A stretch of DNA of 30,477 nt from Bacteroidales bacterium (lineage in GTDB: Bacteria > Bacteroidota > Bacteroidia > Bacteroidales > UBA10428): contig JAFGOZ010000671.1 of assembly GCA_016926235.1 (NCBI GenBank), positions 1 through 30,477 on the forward strand. The letters are read 5' to 3'. The translations under genes were made by a program, and so were the position numbers. Below are positions 1-6,239 of this stretch, in pieces. Under the pieces are notes generated by a model. The model saw only the letters and a program-made list of their open reading frames with translations. It had not been told where the DNA came from and did no database searches. Numbering within the stretch: the first letter of the stretch is position 1; each line of letters opens with the position of its first letter.

Positions 1-30
1 CATGATTATAAATGAAAATCATCCGCTTAA

Positions 31-59
31 GTCAGAGCTTCGTGGATGTTCCATCTGAC
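31..59. other. Interrupted stem-loop near the left edge
   Basis: GTCAGA (31-36) pairs with TCTGAC (54-59), and inside it TGGA (43-46) pairs with TCCA (50-53), leaving a one-sided bulge. An A-rich stretch follows rather than a clean T-run, so a terminator role for a gene outside the window is only possible. The rest of 1-138 holds no convincing gene. Confidence 0.3.
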
Positions 60-116
60 CTTAAAAAATAAATTATAAACAGATGAATAAATAGTGTTAG
101 ACCACCCCAGTGACAT

Positions 117-134
117 AAATCTTAGATAAGATTT
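117..134. other. 8-bp perfect inverted repeat after the Crp/Fnr gene
   Basis: AAATCTTA and TAAGATTT are exact reverse complements separated by GA. The repeat lies a few bases past the stop codon of the minus-strand Crp/Fnr gene, so it may protect or end that transcript. There is no long T-run after it on the minus strand, so a classical intrinsic terminator is not certain. Confidence 0.35.
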
Positions 135-138
135 CTCT

Positions 139-840
139 TCATCCAATAAGACTAAGCCTTTCGAGAAGTTTGATATTATTTATCGAAATCTTCTTGCCAT
201 TAATAGATATTATCCCATCATTTTTAAATTCAGATAATAGCCGGATAGCATTTTCTTTTGACATACCTGTAAGCTCGGCAATATCAGATCTGGAAAGGTA
301 TTCAAAAATATCTTGAGAAAGAAAGTTATCTGCAGAGAGATAAAGTAATGCATCTGCAAGTCTTCCATGCATTTGTTTTGTGCCCAGACTTGCAAGCTTT
401 TTTATCCATAATTCATTACTCCTCGACTGTTGTATTAATAGTTCTGATGCAAAATTTGGATTAGTCATAGCAATATTTCTAATAAGCTCAGCATCAAAAA
501 AATACAGCTCTATCATGGATACTGCTACAACAGAACTATGATTATATTTTTCACTAAACAAATCAATCAATCCGATAAAATCTCCCGGAGAACAAATCTT
601 CACAATTAAATTCTTCCCATTCGAACCTTCAATGCAAATTTTAGCAAGTCCATCCGTGACAAAAAAAATGGATGATAAATATGTTCCTTGTTTTATTATA
701 TTTTCACCCTTACGATATTCCAAAAAAGCCAGATTATCCTGTAACATCGATAACTCCGAAGGTTTCAAAACTTTAAAAGCTTTGTGTTGAAGTTCAGAAA
801 CTTTCAGAACGCGATGCTTATAACCTTTTTCTTTTACCAT
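139..840 (-). CDS. Crp/Fnr-family transcriptional regulator
   Basis: The 233-residue protein has the two-part layout of Crp/Fnr regulators. Residues about 26-140 form a cyclic-nucleotide-binding-type jelly roll (YRKGENIIKQG, then GKNLIVKICSPGDFIGLIDL). Residues about 155-230 form a winged helix-turn-helix with a recognition-helix region around LSRSDIAELTGMSKENAIR. No cysteine cluster of the FNR iron-sulfur type is present, since the only cysteines are two isolated ones in the sensor domain. The ligand is therefore unknown; many Bacteroidota relatives regulate redox or stress genes without binding cAMP. It is cytoplasmic and DNA-binding. It is divergent from the response regulator gene at 1036, and the shared intergenic region carries an 18-bp near-palindrome that could be its operator. 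The start is an ATG; family membership is secure, targets are not. Confidence 0.93.
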   Translation of the reverse strand: MVKEKGYKHRVLKVSELQHKAFKVLKPSELSMLQDNLAFLEYRKGENIIKQGTYLSSIFFVTDGLAKICIEGSNGKNLIVKICSPGDFIGLIDLFSEKYNHSSVVAVSMIELYFFDAELIRNIAMTNPNFASELLIQQSRSNELWIKKLASLGTKQMHGRLADALLYLSADNFLSQDIFEYLSRSDIAELTGMSKENAIRLLSEFKNDGIISINGKKISINNIKLLERLSLIG

Positions 841-927
841 AAATTTTTTAATTCATACTAAGTTAATAATATCTATGAAATTTTACACTTTTCTATTACA
901 TTAATAATGCAAAAGACTCCAATCAAC

Positions 928-945
928 ATTGAAAATATTGTCAAT
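928..945. promoter_or_regulatory. 18-bp near-palindrome, candidate operator
   Basis: ATTGA-a-AATATT-g-TCAAT is symmetric except for one mismatched base pair. It sits in the divergent intergenic region between the Crp/Fnr gene and the response regulator gene. Crp/Fnr proteins bind dyads with TTGA/TCAA or TGTGA/TCACA half-sites. The half-site spacing here is two bases wider than the FNR consensus, so the assignment is an inference. Confidence 0.4.
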
Positions 946-1035
946 TTTTTAATAATTTCACAATAGTTCTTTTATTTATAAGGAATTTTGATTAAACTTG
1001 TTATAGAATAGACTTTTATATTTTTTTTTACGATA

Positions 1036-1425
1036 ATGAATTCGGGAAAAAGAAAAATACTCATTATTGATGACTCATCCACCAATGTTCTATTGTTACA
1101 GGATATTTTGGAAGAATTTGGATATGAAGCCGTAATCAAGTCAGACAGCAAAGAAGCTCTAAAATGTGTACCCAAGGAAATGCCCGACCTTATCTTACTG
1201 GATATTATGATGCCAGGGTTAAGTGGTTTGAAATTTCTTGAGAAGATATCGCAGATGGATAAGATTAAAAGTATACCTGTCATTATGGTTACAGCAAAGA
1301 ATGATAATGAAAGTAAACAAAAAGCGAAGGAGCTTGGTGCAGTTGATTATATTGTTAAGCCTATTAGTGTTGAAGATATTATTGACCGAGTTGATAAAGC
1401 TTTATCTAAATCGGGTAAAGCCTAA
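1036..1425 (+). CDS. Single-domain response regulator (receiver)
   Basis: The protein is 129 residues long and consists only of a CheY-like receiver domain. The acidic pair is D12-D13 (ILIIDDSS), the phospho-acceptor is D56 (LILLDIMMPG), the switch residue is T86 (VIMVTAKN) and the conserved lysine is K108 (DYIVKP). No output domain follows, so it must act through protein-protein contacts or as a phosphorelay intermediate. No histidine kinase is encoded in this window. It starts at an ATG and ends 34 bp before the DJ-1-type gene, so the two may be co-transcribed. The divergent Crp/Fnr gene lies on the other side. Family assignment is certain; the pathway is unknown. Confidence 0.93.
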   Translation: MNSGKRKILIIDDSSTNVLLLQDILEEFGYEAVIKSDSKEALKCVPKEMPDLILLDIMMPGLSGLKFLEKISQMDKIKSIPVIMVTAKNDNESKQKAKELGAVDYIVKPISVEDIIDRVDKALSKSGKA

Positions 1426-1459
1426 TCTTTCTCTTATTTAATCTCTAAATTTGCCAGCC

Positions 1460-2017
1460 ATGAACTCTTCAAAAACAATTTTTATCCATTTTGCTGAAGG
1501 TTTTGAAGAAGTTGAAGCCTTAACACCTGTGGATGTTCTTCGCAGGGCAGGTATGGAAATAAAAATGATTTCTATAACCGGAGTATTGGATGTAAAAGGT
1601 GCCCATGGAATCATTGTGCATACAGATGCATTATTTGAAGAAATTGATTACGATACCGGAGATATGATAATTCTGCCTGGAGGTATGCCCGGTTCATCCA
1701 ACCTGGATAATCATGAAAACCTGAAAGAACAAATAATAAAATATTACGAGCAGGGTAAATATATTGCTGCTATTTGCGCAGCACCCATGGTATTTGGGCA
1801 CCTTGGTTTATTAAAAGGACGCAGGGCCACCTGTTATCCCGGCTTTGAAGAACACCTGAAAAGAGCCTACGTAACAACGGAAAAAGTAGAAGTATCAGAA
1901 AATGTAATTACTGCGAGAGGAATGGGCGTAGCAATAGATTTCTCCCTTAAATTGGTAGAATTATTGTCGGGTAAAGAAAAAGCAAAAGAGCTTGCTGAAA
2001 AAATGATAGTATACTAG
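1460..2017 (+). CDS. DJ-1/PfpI family protein (YajL/DJ-1 type)
   Basis: This is a 185-residue flavodoxin-like protein of the DJ-1/PfpI superfamily. Counting from the ATG at 1460, the nucleophile-elbow cysteine is C106 (YIAAICAAPMVFG), the same number as in human DJ-1, and the partner glutamate is E19 (GFEEVEALTPVDVLRRAG). The conserved PGGMPG loop lies at about 73-78. The frame is open three codons further upstream, but only with a TTG, so the ATG is preferred. Family members are linked to oxidative-stress protection and have reported, partly disputed, glyoxalase and deglycase activities. It is cytoplasmic. It follows the receiver-domain gene by 34 bp. The family is certain; the exact reaction is not. 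Confidence 0.93.
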   Translation: MNSSKTIFIHFAEGFEEVEALTPVDVLRRAGMEIKMISITGVLDVKGAHGIIVHTDALFEEIDYDTGDMIILPGGMPGSSNLDNHENLKEQIIKYYEQGKYIAAICAAPMVFGHLGLLKGRRATCYPGFEEHLKRAYVTTEKVEVSENVITARGMGVAIDFSLKLVELLSGKEKAKELAEKMIVY

Positions 2018-2557
2018 AATCCACCTTTTAGATACCTCAATCCCTGATTGTCTTCAGGCAGGCATTATTCTATTAATCCATAGTGAGATTTAATAATTTA
2101 TGTGAATGTGAGTTATATGAACAATCCTAAAGAATTGATTTTTTATAGCTCCTGCCTTCAGGTAAGGATAAAAATTCAAATTCAAAAATTGAAATACTTT
2201 ACGTTTTGTATATTAATTTACACTACTGTCTAACAAAATTCTTTAAACTTATAAAACACTTTAATTATATGTCGTCCCTGACGGGACTAAATAATTATGG
2301 GTCATATTTATGTTACCGGTATTTTGTCCCTAACGGGACAGCTCAGTCAGGGACAAATTATTATTAGACAATGTATTATAAAAATGTTAAATCCCATCAG
2401 GGACGAAATATAAATTATCTGTTTATTAATAATCAATTTAGATTACAAAATCTTGAGGATTACTCTATTTTTAGAAATTAATAAATCCTCACGCCTGTAA
2501 CTCGCATTATATTATGAAAAAGTCTGTAAATCTAATATTGGATTTAGGATAGATTGC
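2018..2557. other. 540-bp gene-free stretch between converging genes
   Basis: I see no convincing coding sequence here. The left part holds fragments of another GC-rich motif (CTTCAGGCAGGC near 2052-2063 and CCTGCCTTCAGG near 2151-2162, partly inverted copies of each other). The right part holds the four GTCCCTGACGGGAC-type elements listed separately. No clean intrinsic terminator was found for either of the converging genes. Confidence 0.6.
2274..2408. repeat. Cluster of four GTCCCTGACGGGAC-like palindromes
   Basis: Copy A (2274-2287) reads GTCCCTGACGGGAC. Copy B (2325-2340) reads TGTCCCTAACGGGACA with a 6-bp stem. A third half-copy, TCAGGGAC (near 2347-2354), and a fourth, CCCATCAGGGACGA (near 2393-2406), are in inverted orientation. 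All lie in AT-rich intergenic DNA. Arrays of short GC-rich palindromes in both orientations resemble REP-type intergenic repeats. No transposase of the REP-associated type is encoded nearby. Confidence 0.6.
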
Positions 2558-3922
2558 CTATTGCGCGAAAAAGAAATTATTCAGTTCATACACATCATCT
2601 GTTGAGAGGTTCGATTCAAAATCAAAGAAATTATCAATGGCTTCAAGCACTTCCTCAAACGATATGTAATGGTCACCATCCACATCAACTTTTTTAAATT
2701 TATCGGGAATTTCAACGCTTGTAAGCCTTCTATACGTTGCAAATGAATTTATAAACTGCAAATACTCTTCAACTTCACTCCTTTTTACAGCATCAGTAGC
2801 TGTTAAAAATGCAGCCATATCCGCGTCGGTAATTTCTACACCATTCTCATCCACAACAGCGCCTTGCCTGCTAAATTCGCGATCAGAATAATTGGGTACC
2901 CCGTCATCATCACTATCAAATGGACAACCTGCAGTATCTACAGGTTCATAAGCCGGTGTACCTGGACATTCATCTATCCCATCCCTGATACCATCATTAT
3001 CCTCATCATCCCAGAATATATAATCCCAGTCAACATCTGCAAAAAGTTTTTGGACCTCAATTTCCTTAGGAGATGAAAACAGGTCAAAGTGCATGGTTAC
3101 GTAGGTATAACTAAACATATCATTCCTGGGGTCACCTGTGAAATCATATTGGGATTCATCAATTTGGCTGCTTATATTATCCACATTATCTGTGAATGAA
3201 TAGTGTAAGGATGTGCCCAATCGAAGAACGACTCTGTCACTTAATGTATATTCGATCCCAAAATCAACAGGAACAGCAAAAGAATATTGGGGATATTTTC
3301 CAAGGTCATATAAGTCGGCATCACGCAATTCGGTCTCAAACTCATAGTCTCTGGGGACCACAACCCCGATACCGCTACCTTCCGGGATATCTCGTATTGT
3401 CCCATCAGACCAGTAATTATAAACTACTTCATTCCCGTTAATAGTTGTTGCCAAATCCCCTTTTGAACTAAACTGAAAATTTTCAACGCCAATAGAAATA
3501 AAAGGGGTAAAAAGTTTTATACCATGATAGAAATTTCCAAAACTATAGTGAAGGTTTATTCCAAAATCGGTAATAGTAGTTTCAAAATTCAGGTTCTGTC
3601 TCAACTTTTCATATGATTTTTCATCTCCGCTTAACCGGTCGCAATAGAGAAAATACAAATTTGATTTCAGATAGTGCTTCTTGTCAACGAAAAAAGAAAC
3701 ATTTCCTTTGTACGCGAAACTACCTGCAAGAGGGTTCAAAACAGAGTTATTTACATCACCGTAAAAGTTCATCATTCCCACTCCAAAACCTAATACAGGC
3801 TTATAAGTAGGATCTTCCACCTCAACATAATCAATCAGGTAATCTTCCCATGGATTGTCCTGAGAAAGTGCACATTGCATAGCAATGAAAAACAACACCG
3901 ATATTATAAGTAAATGCTTCAT
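2558..3922 (-). CDS. Outer-membrane barrel-like protein with calcium-binding repeats
   Basis: From the ATG at 3922 the protein is 454 residues and begins with a clear signal peptide (MKHLLIISVLFFIAMQCALS, then QDNPW). A longer frame starts only at a GTG nine codons upstream and would bury the signal. Residues about 40-285 are rich in alternating aromatic/polar strands typical of a Bacteroidota outer-membrane beta-barrel. Two acidic repeats of thrombospondin type-3 character follow (DDEDNDGIRDGIDECPGTP and DSDDDGVPNYSDRE). Near the C-terminus there is a canonical EF-hand loop, DVDGDHYISFEE. It lacks the OmpA peptidoglycan-binding domain that often follows such repeats. It begins about 40 bp after the SPOR-like gene, suggesting one transcript. 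The function is unknown; a calcium-stabilised surface or envelope structural role is inferred. Confidence 0.85.
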   Translation of the reverse strand: MKHLLIISVLFFIAMQCALSQDNPWEDYLIDYVEVEDPTYKPVLGFGVGMMNFYGDVNNSVLNPLAGSFAYKGNVSFFVDKKHYLKSNLYFLYCDRLSGDEKSYEKLRQNLNFETTITDFGINLHYSFGNFYHGIKLFTPFISIGVENFQFSSKGDLATTINGNEVVYNYWSDGTIRDIPEGSGIGVVVPRDYEFETELRDADLYDLGKYPQYSFAVPVDFGIEYTLSDRVVLRLGTSLHYSFTDNVDNISSQIDESQYDFTGDPRNDMFSYTYVTMHFDLFSSPKEIEVQKLFADVDWDYIFWDDEDNDGIRDGIDECPGTPAYEPVDTAGCPFDSDDDGVPNYSDREFSRQGAVVDENGVEITDADMAAFLTATDAVKRSEVEEYLQFINSFATYRRLTSVEIPDKFKKVDVDGDHYISFEEVLEAIDNFFDFESNLSTDDVYELNNFFFAQ

Positions 3923-3961
3923 ACCTATGCTATTATACGCAATACTCACAGCAATAGTTCA

Positions 3962-5356
3962 TTATTCGTACCATTTTTGGTTAGCAACCATTAATGCTTC
4001 CTGTACAGTAATTCTTTTACCATTATTATAGGCAGCAACAAATGCATCATCAATTGAAGTTGTATTCCATATTCTCACCCTATAGTCACGTGCATCTTTA
4101 TAAACCTGGAATGAGCCAACAGAATATTTATACCATCCATCGTGTTCCTCCTTCTTTATATCTTCCTTAATCTTATACTTCCTGAAGTACCTTTTAATAT
4201 TTATTGATTTATGTCCGGCAGCTATTTGAACACGATAATAAATTCCCTCTTCCGGTTCAAGTAAATAGGACTTATTCCATTTGTTTGTTTTGTTTGTTTT
4301 TTCAGGTAAAACCTCCGTTGTCTCAGTTACCTGGTTTTCTGTAACCTGATTTTCAGGTTCTTTGTAAGGTTCTACATTTTTTGTCCCGTTATCTTTCACA
4401 TCCTTTTGTGGTTCAACAACTTCAGCATATTGGGGGGTATTTCTTAATGATAATAGTATCTCATTCAACTGTGCTTCAGAAATATTCTCAACATCGATAT
4501 CCCTTTCTACAATATCCATAGTAATGGTATTCTGACCTTCCATGTAGGAAAAGGTACCGTTCAATTTAAGTTTATTTACAGGTTGGCCATTTTGTGGTAT
4601 TAACTTATATGAGACGACAAAATTCTTTTCTTCCGGAAGGTTCATCCATAAGAACTTAACAACATTTCCTTTCTGGGTAAAAATACCTCCTCCTCTTTTA
4701 TCCACTACTGCTGTATATCCTGCAGGAATATTTTCTTCAATTTTGGCAAATTTTTCCTTATTCTCCTTATTAACAAACAGTTTAATATAAATTTCATTCC
4801 CGGAATCATTTAGTTTTGCTTTCTCCCTTATGCAAACAATCCTGCTATCATCCCCGGCAGGACGTTTGTTGTTATAAAACTGGTATTCATCTATATCAAC
4901 CTGCAAGCTGGGATCTACATTAGGAGAGGGATTGATAACAATAGTCTGTACAGGTACAGAAACAGATTTACGTTCATTATTCTCAATATATGAAAATGAT
5001 CCTCCAACTTCAAAATCACCTTTTAATCGCTCCTCAACATATACAGCATAAGTAAGAGTAATCATCCCATCGGCAGGTAATGTTAACCAGATCAGTCTTA
5101 CTTTATTATCCTTAAATGTAAAATCTGCATTTGCATTTGAAATGGATGAAGCTTTTAATCCATAAGGCAGTTCCTGCTGAAACCTTGAAAAACTTTGCAG
5201 GTTACCCTTGTTCAGGGTAATGCTTATATAAAATTCCGTACCGGCAGTAACCTCATCCGGAGCCTGCATACTTATGGATACATCCTCTTTATCAATGGAA
5301 TGTATAAAGAGTACTCCTAAAATCATAAGGACAGGAAGTACAATTAGTTTTCTCAT
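3962..5356 (-). CDS. Secreted SPOR-like domain protein with duplicated beta domain
   Basis: The protein is 464 residues from the ATG at 5356. An ATG eight codons upstream (5380) is also possible, but AAAAAGGA lies 6 nt before the 5356 start and supports it. The N-terminus is a signal sequence (MRKLIVLPVLMILGVLFIHS). Two related beta-rich domains follow, at about 25-140 and 165-290. Both contain a phrase of the type FSRFQQELPYGL or FAKIEENIPAGY, a later (K/R)-x-LW-x-LP, and GSFSYIE or GTFSYME, so they look like an internal duplication. A low-complexity linker with tandem ENQVT is next. Residues about 370-460 resemble a SPOR-type domain (YYRVQIAAGHK, GWYKYSVGSF, AFVAAYNNGKRITVQEA). SPOR domains bind denuded peptidoglycan, so a periplasmic cell-wall-linked role is inferred. 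It is upstream of, and probably co-transcribed with, the calcium-repeat barrel gene. Confidence 0.8.
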   Translation of the reverse strand: MRKLIVLPVLMILGVLFIHSIDKEDVSISMQAPDEVTAGTEFYISITLNKGNLQSFSRFQQELPYGLKASSISNANADFTFKDNKVRLIWLTLPADGMITLTYAVYVEERLKGDFEVGGSFSYIENNERKSVSVPVQTIVINPSPNVDPSLQVDIDEYQFYNNKRPAGDDSRIVCIREKAKLNDSGNEIYIKLFVNKENKEKFAKIEENIPAGYTAVVDKRGGGIFTQKGNVVKFLWMNLPEEKNFVVSYKLIPQNGQPVNKLKLNGTFSYMEGQNTITMDIVERDIDVENISEAQLNEILLSLRNTPQYAEVVEPQKDVKDNGTKNVEPYKEPENQVTENQVTETTEVLPEKTNKTNKWNKSYLLEPEEGIYYRVQIAAGHKSINIKRYFRKYKIKEDIKKEEHDGWYKYSVGSFQVYKDARDYRVRIWNTTSIDDAFVAAYNNGKRITVQEALMVANQKWYE

Positions 5357-5408
5357 TGATAATCCTTTTTGCAATTTCATATTGTCGTAAAATTAGCTAA
5401 ATATGAGC

Positions 5409-5461
5409 TTAATAACACGTTATTAACATTTGTTATTAACAAATTGTTAAGAATTATTAAC
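5409..5461. promoter_or_regulatory. Cluster of GTTATTAAC motifs upstream of the SPOR-like gene
   Basis: TTAATAAC-AC-GTTATTAA (5409-5426) is a perfect inverted repeat. Further GTTATTAAC or close variants occur at 5432-5440 and 5452-5461, with a partial ATTGTTAA between them. The cluster occupies the 101-bp gap between the LOG gene and the start of the SPOR-like gene, where a promoter or operator for the latter would lie. Whether a regulator binds it is unknown. Confidence 0.4.
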
Positions 5462-5481
5462 ACTTTTTTAAACAAAAAATC

Positions 5482-6189
5482 CTACCAATTGGGACTTAAC
5501 AAATATTTAGAATAAAAAGAATTAATAATATCCACAGCTTCTTCAGCTGTATCGACAACTTTAAACAGGTCCATATCTTCAGGACTAACATTTTTATTTT
5601 CTTCAAGTATTACCTGCTTAACCCAATCAATCAATCCTGACCAAAATTCTTTGCCCACCATTACAATAGGAAATTGTCCGATTTTTTCAGTCTGGATGAG
5701 CGTAAGCGCTTCAAATAATTCATCTAAAGTACCAAAACCACCGGGCAATACAATAAAGCCTTGTGAATAACGCATAAACATAGTTTTTCTTACAAAGAAA
5801 TAATCGAAAGTAATGAGTTTATCCGAATCGATAAATAAATTAGCAGATTGCTCAAAAGGCAATGCTATATTGAGGCCTACAGATCTTCCTCCTCCTCTTT
5901 TTGCGCCCATGTTCGCTGCTTCCATTATTCCGGGCCCTCCTCCTGTAATAACCCCATAACCGTGTTGTGTTAGTTGGAAAGCAATATTTTCAGCCAATTT
6001 AAAAAATTTTGAATCCGGAGTAGTACGTGCTGAACCAAATATAGAAACACATGGTCCGATGCGGGCTAATTTTTCAAATCCCTCTACAAATTCTGATACA
6101 ATTTTAAATACCCTCCAGCTATCAATGGTCTTAATCTCATTCCAGTCCTTCATTTTAAAGGCATGTTTTATTTTTTCTTCATTTGTCAT
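5482..6189 (-). CDS. LOG-family (TIGR00730-type) Rossmann-fold protein
   Basis: The 235-residue protein has all the hallmarks of the lysine-decarboxylase-like/LOG family: FGSAR at 51-55, GGGPGIMEAAN at 83-93, R134-K135 and the catalytic-motif stretch PGGFGTLDE at 149-157. LOG proteins are nucleoside-5'-monophosphate phosphoribohydrolases, first described as cytokinin-activating enzymes; in bacteria the physiological substrate is often unclear, and related PpnN-type enzymes act in nucleotide homeostasis. It is cytoplasmic. The stop of uvrA is 50 bp upstream in transcription order, so a lytic transglycosylase-uvrA-LOG transcript is plausible. The older label lysine decarboxylase should be avoided. 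Confidence 0.92.
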   Translation of the reverse strand: MTNEEKIKHAFKMKDWNEIKTIDSWRVFKIVSEFVEGFEKLARIGPCVSIFGSARTTPDSKFFKLAENIAFQLTQHGYGVITGGGPGIMEAANMGAKRGGGRSVGLNIALPFEQSANLFIDSDKLITFDYFFVRKTMFMRYSQGFIVLPGGFGTLDELFEALTLIQTEKIGQFPIVMVGKEFWSGLIDWVKQVILEENKNVSPEDMDLFKVVDTAEEAVDIINSFYSKYLLSPNW

Positions 6190-6239
6190 AGCTAGTTCTT
6201 TTTATTTAAAGTGCAATATTAATTAAAAATTAACTGATA

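Noticed and set aside
2..58. C-terminal end of a gene entering from the left (frame ending LKSELRGCSI)
   Set aside because: Only 18 codons are visible, there is no recognisable motif, and the same stretch forms a hairpin; cannot be supported.
139..840. FNR-type oxygen sensor with an iron-sulfur cluster
   Set aside because: The N-terminal cysteine cluster needed to hold the cluster is absent.
972..1283. 103-codon minus-strand frame overlapping the response regulator
   Set aside because: It is antisense to a gene with fully conserved receiver motifs and encodes no recognisable domain.
5482..6189. Lysine decarboxylase function for the Rossmann-fold protein
   Set aside because: The PGGxGTxxE and GGGPG motifs are those of the LOG phosphoribohydrolase family; the lysine decarboxylase name is a historical misannotation.
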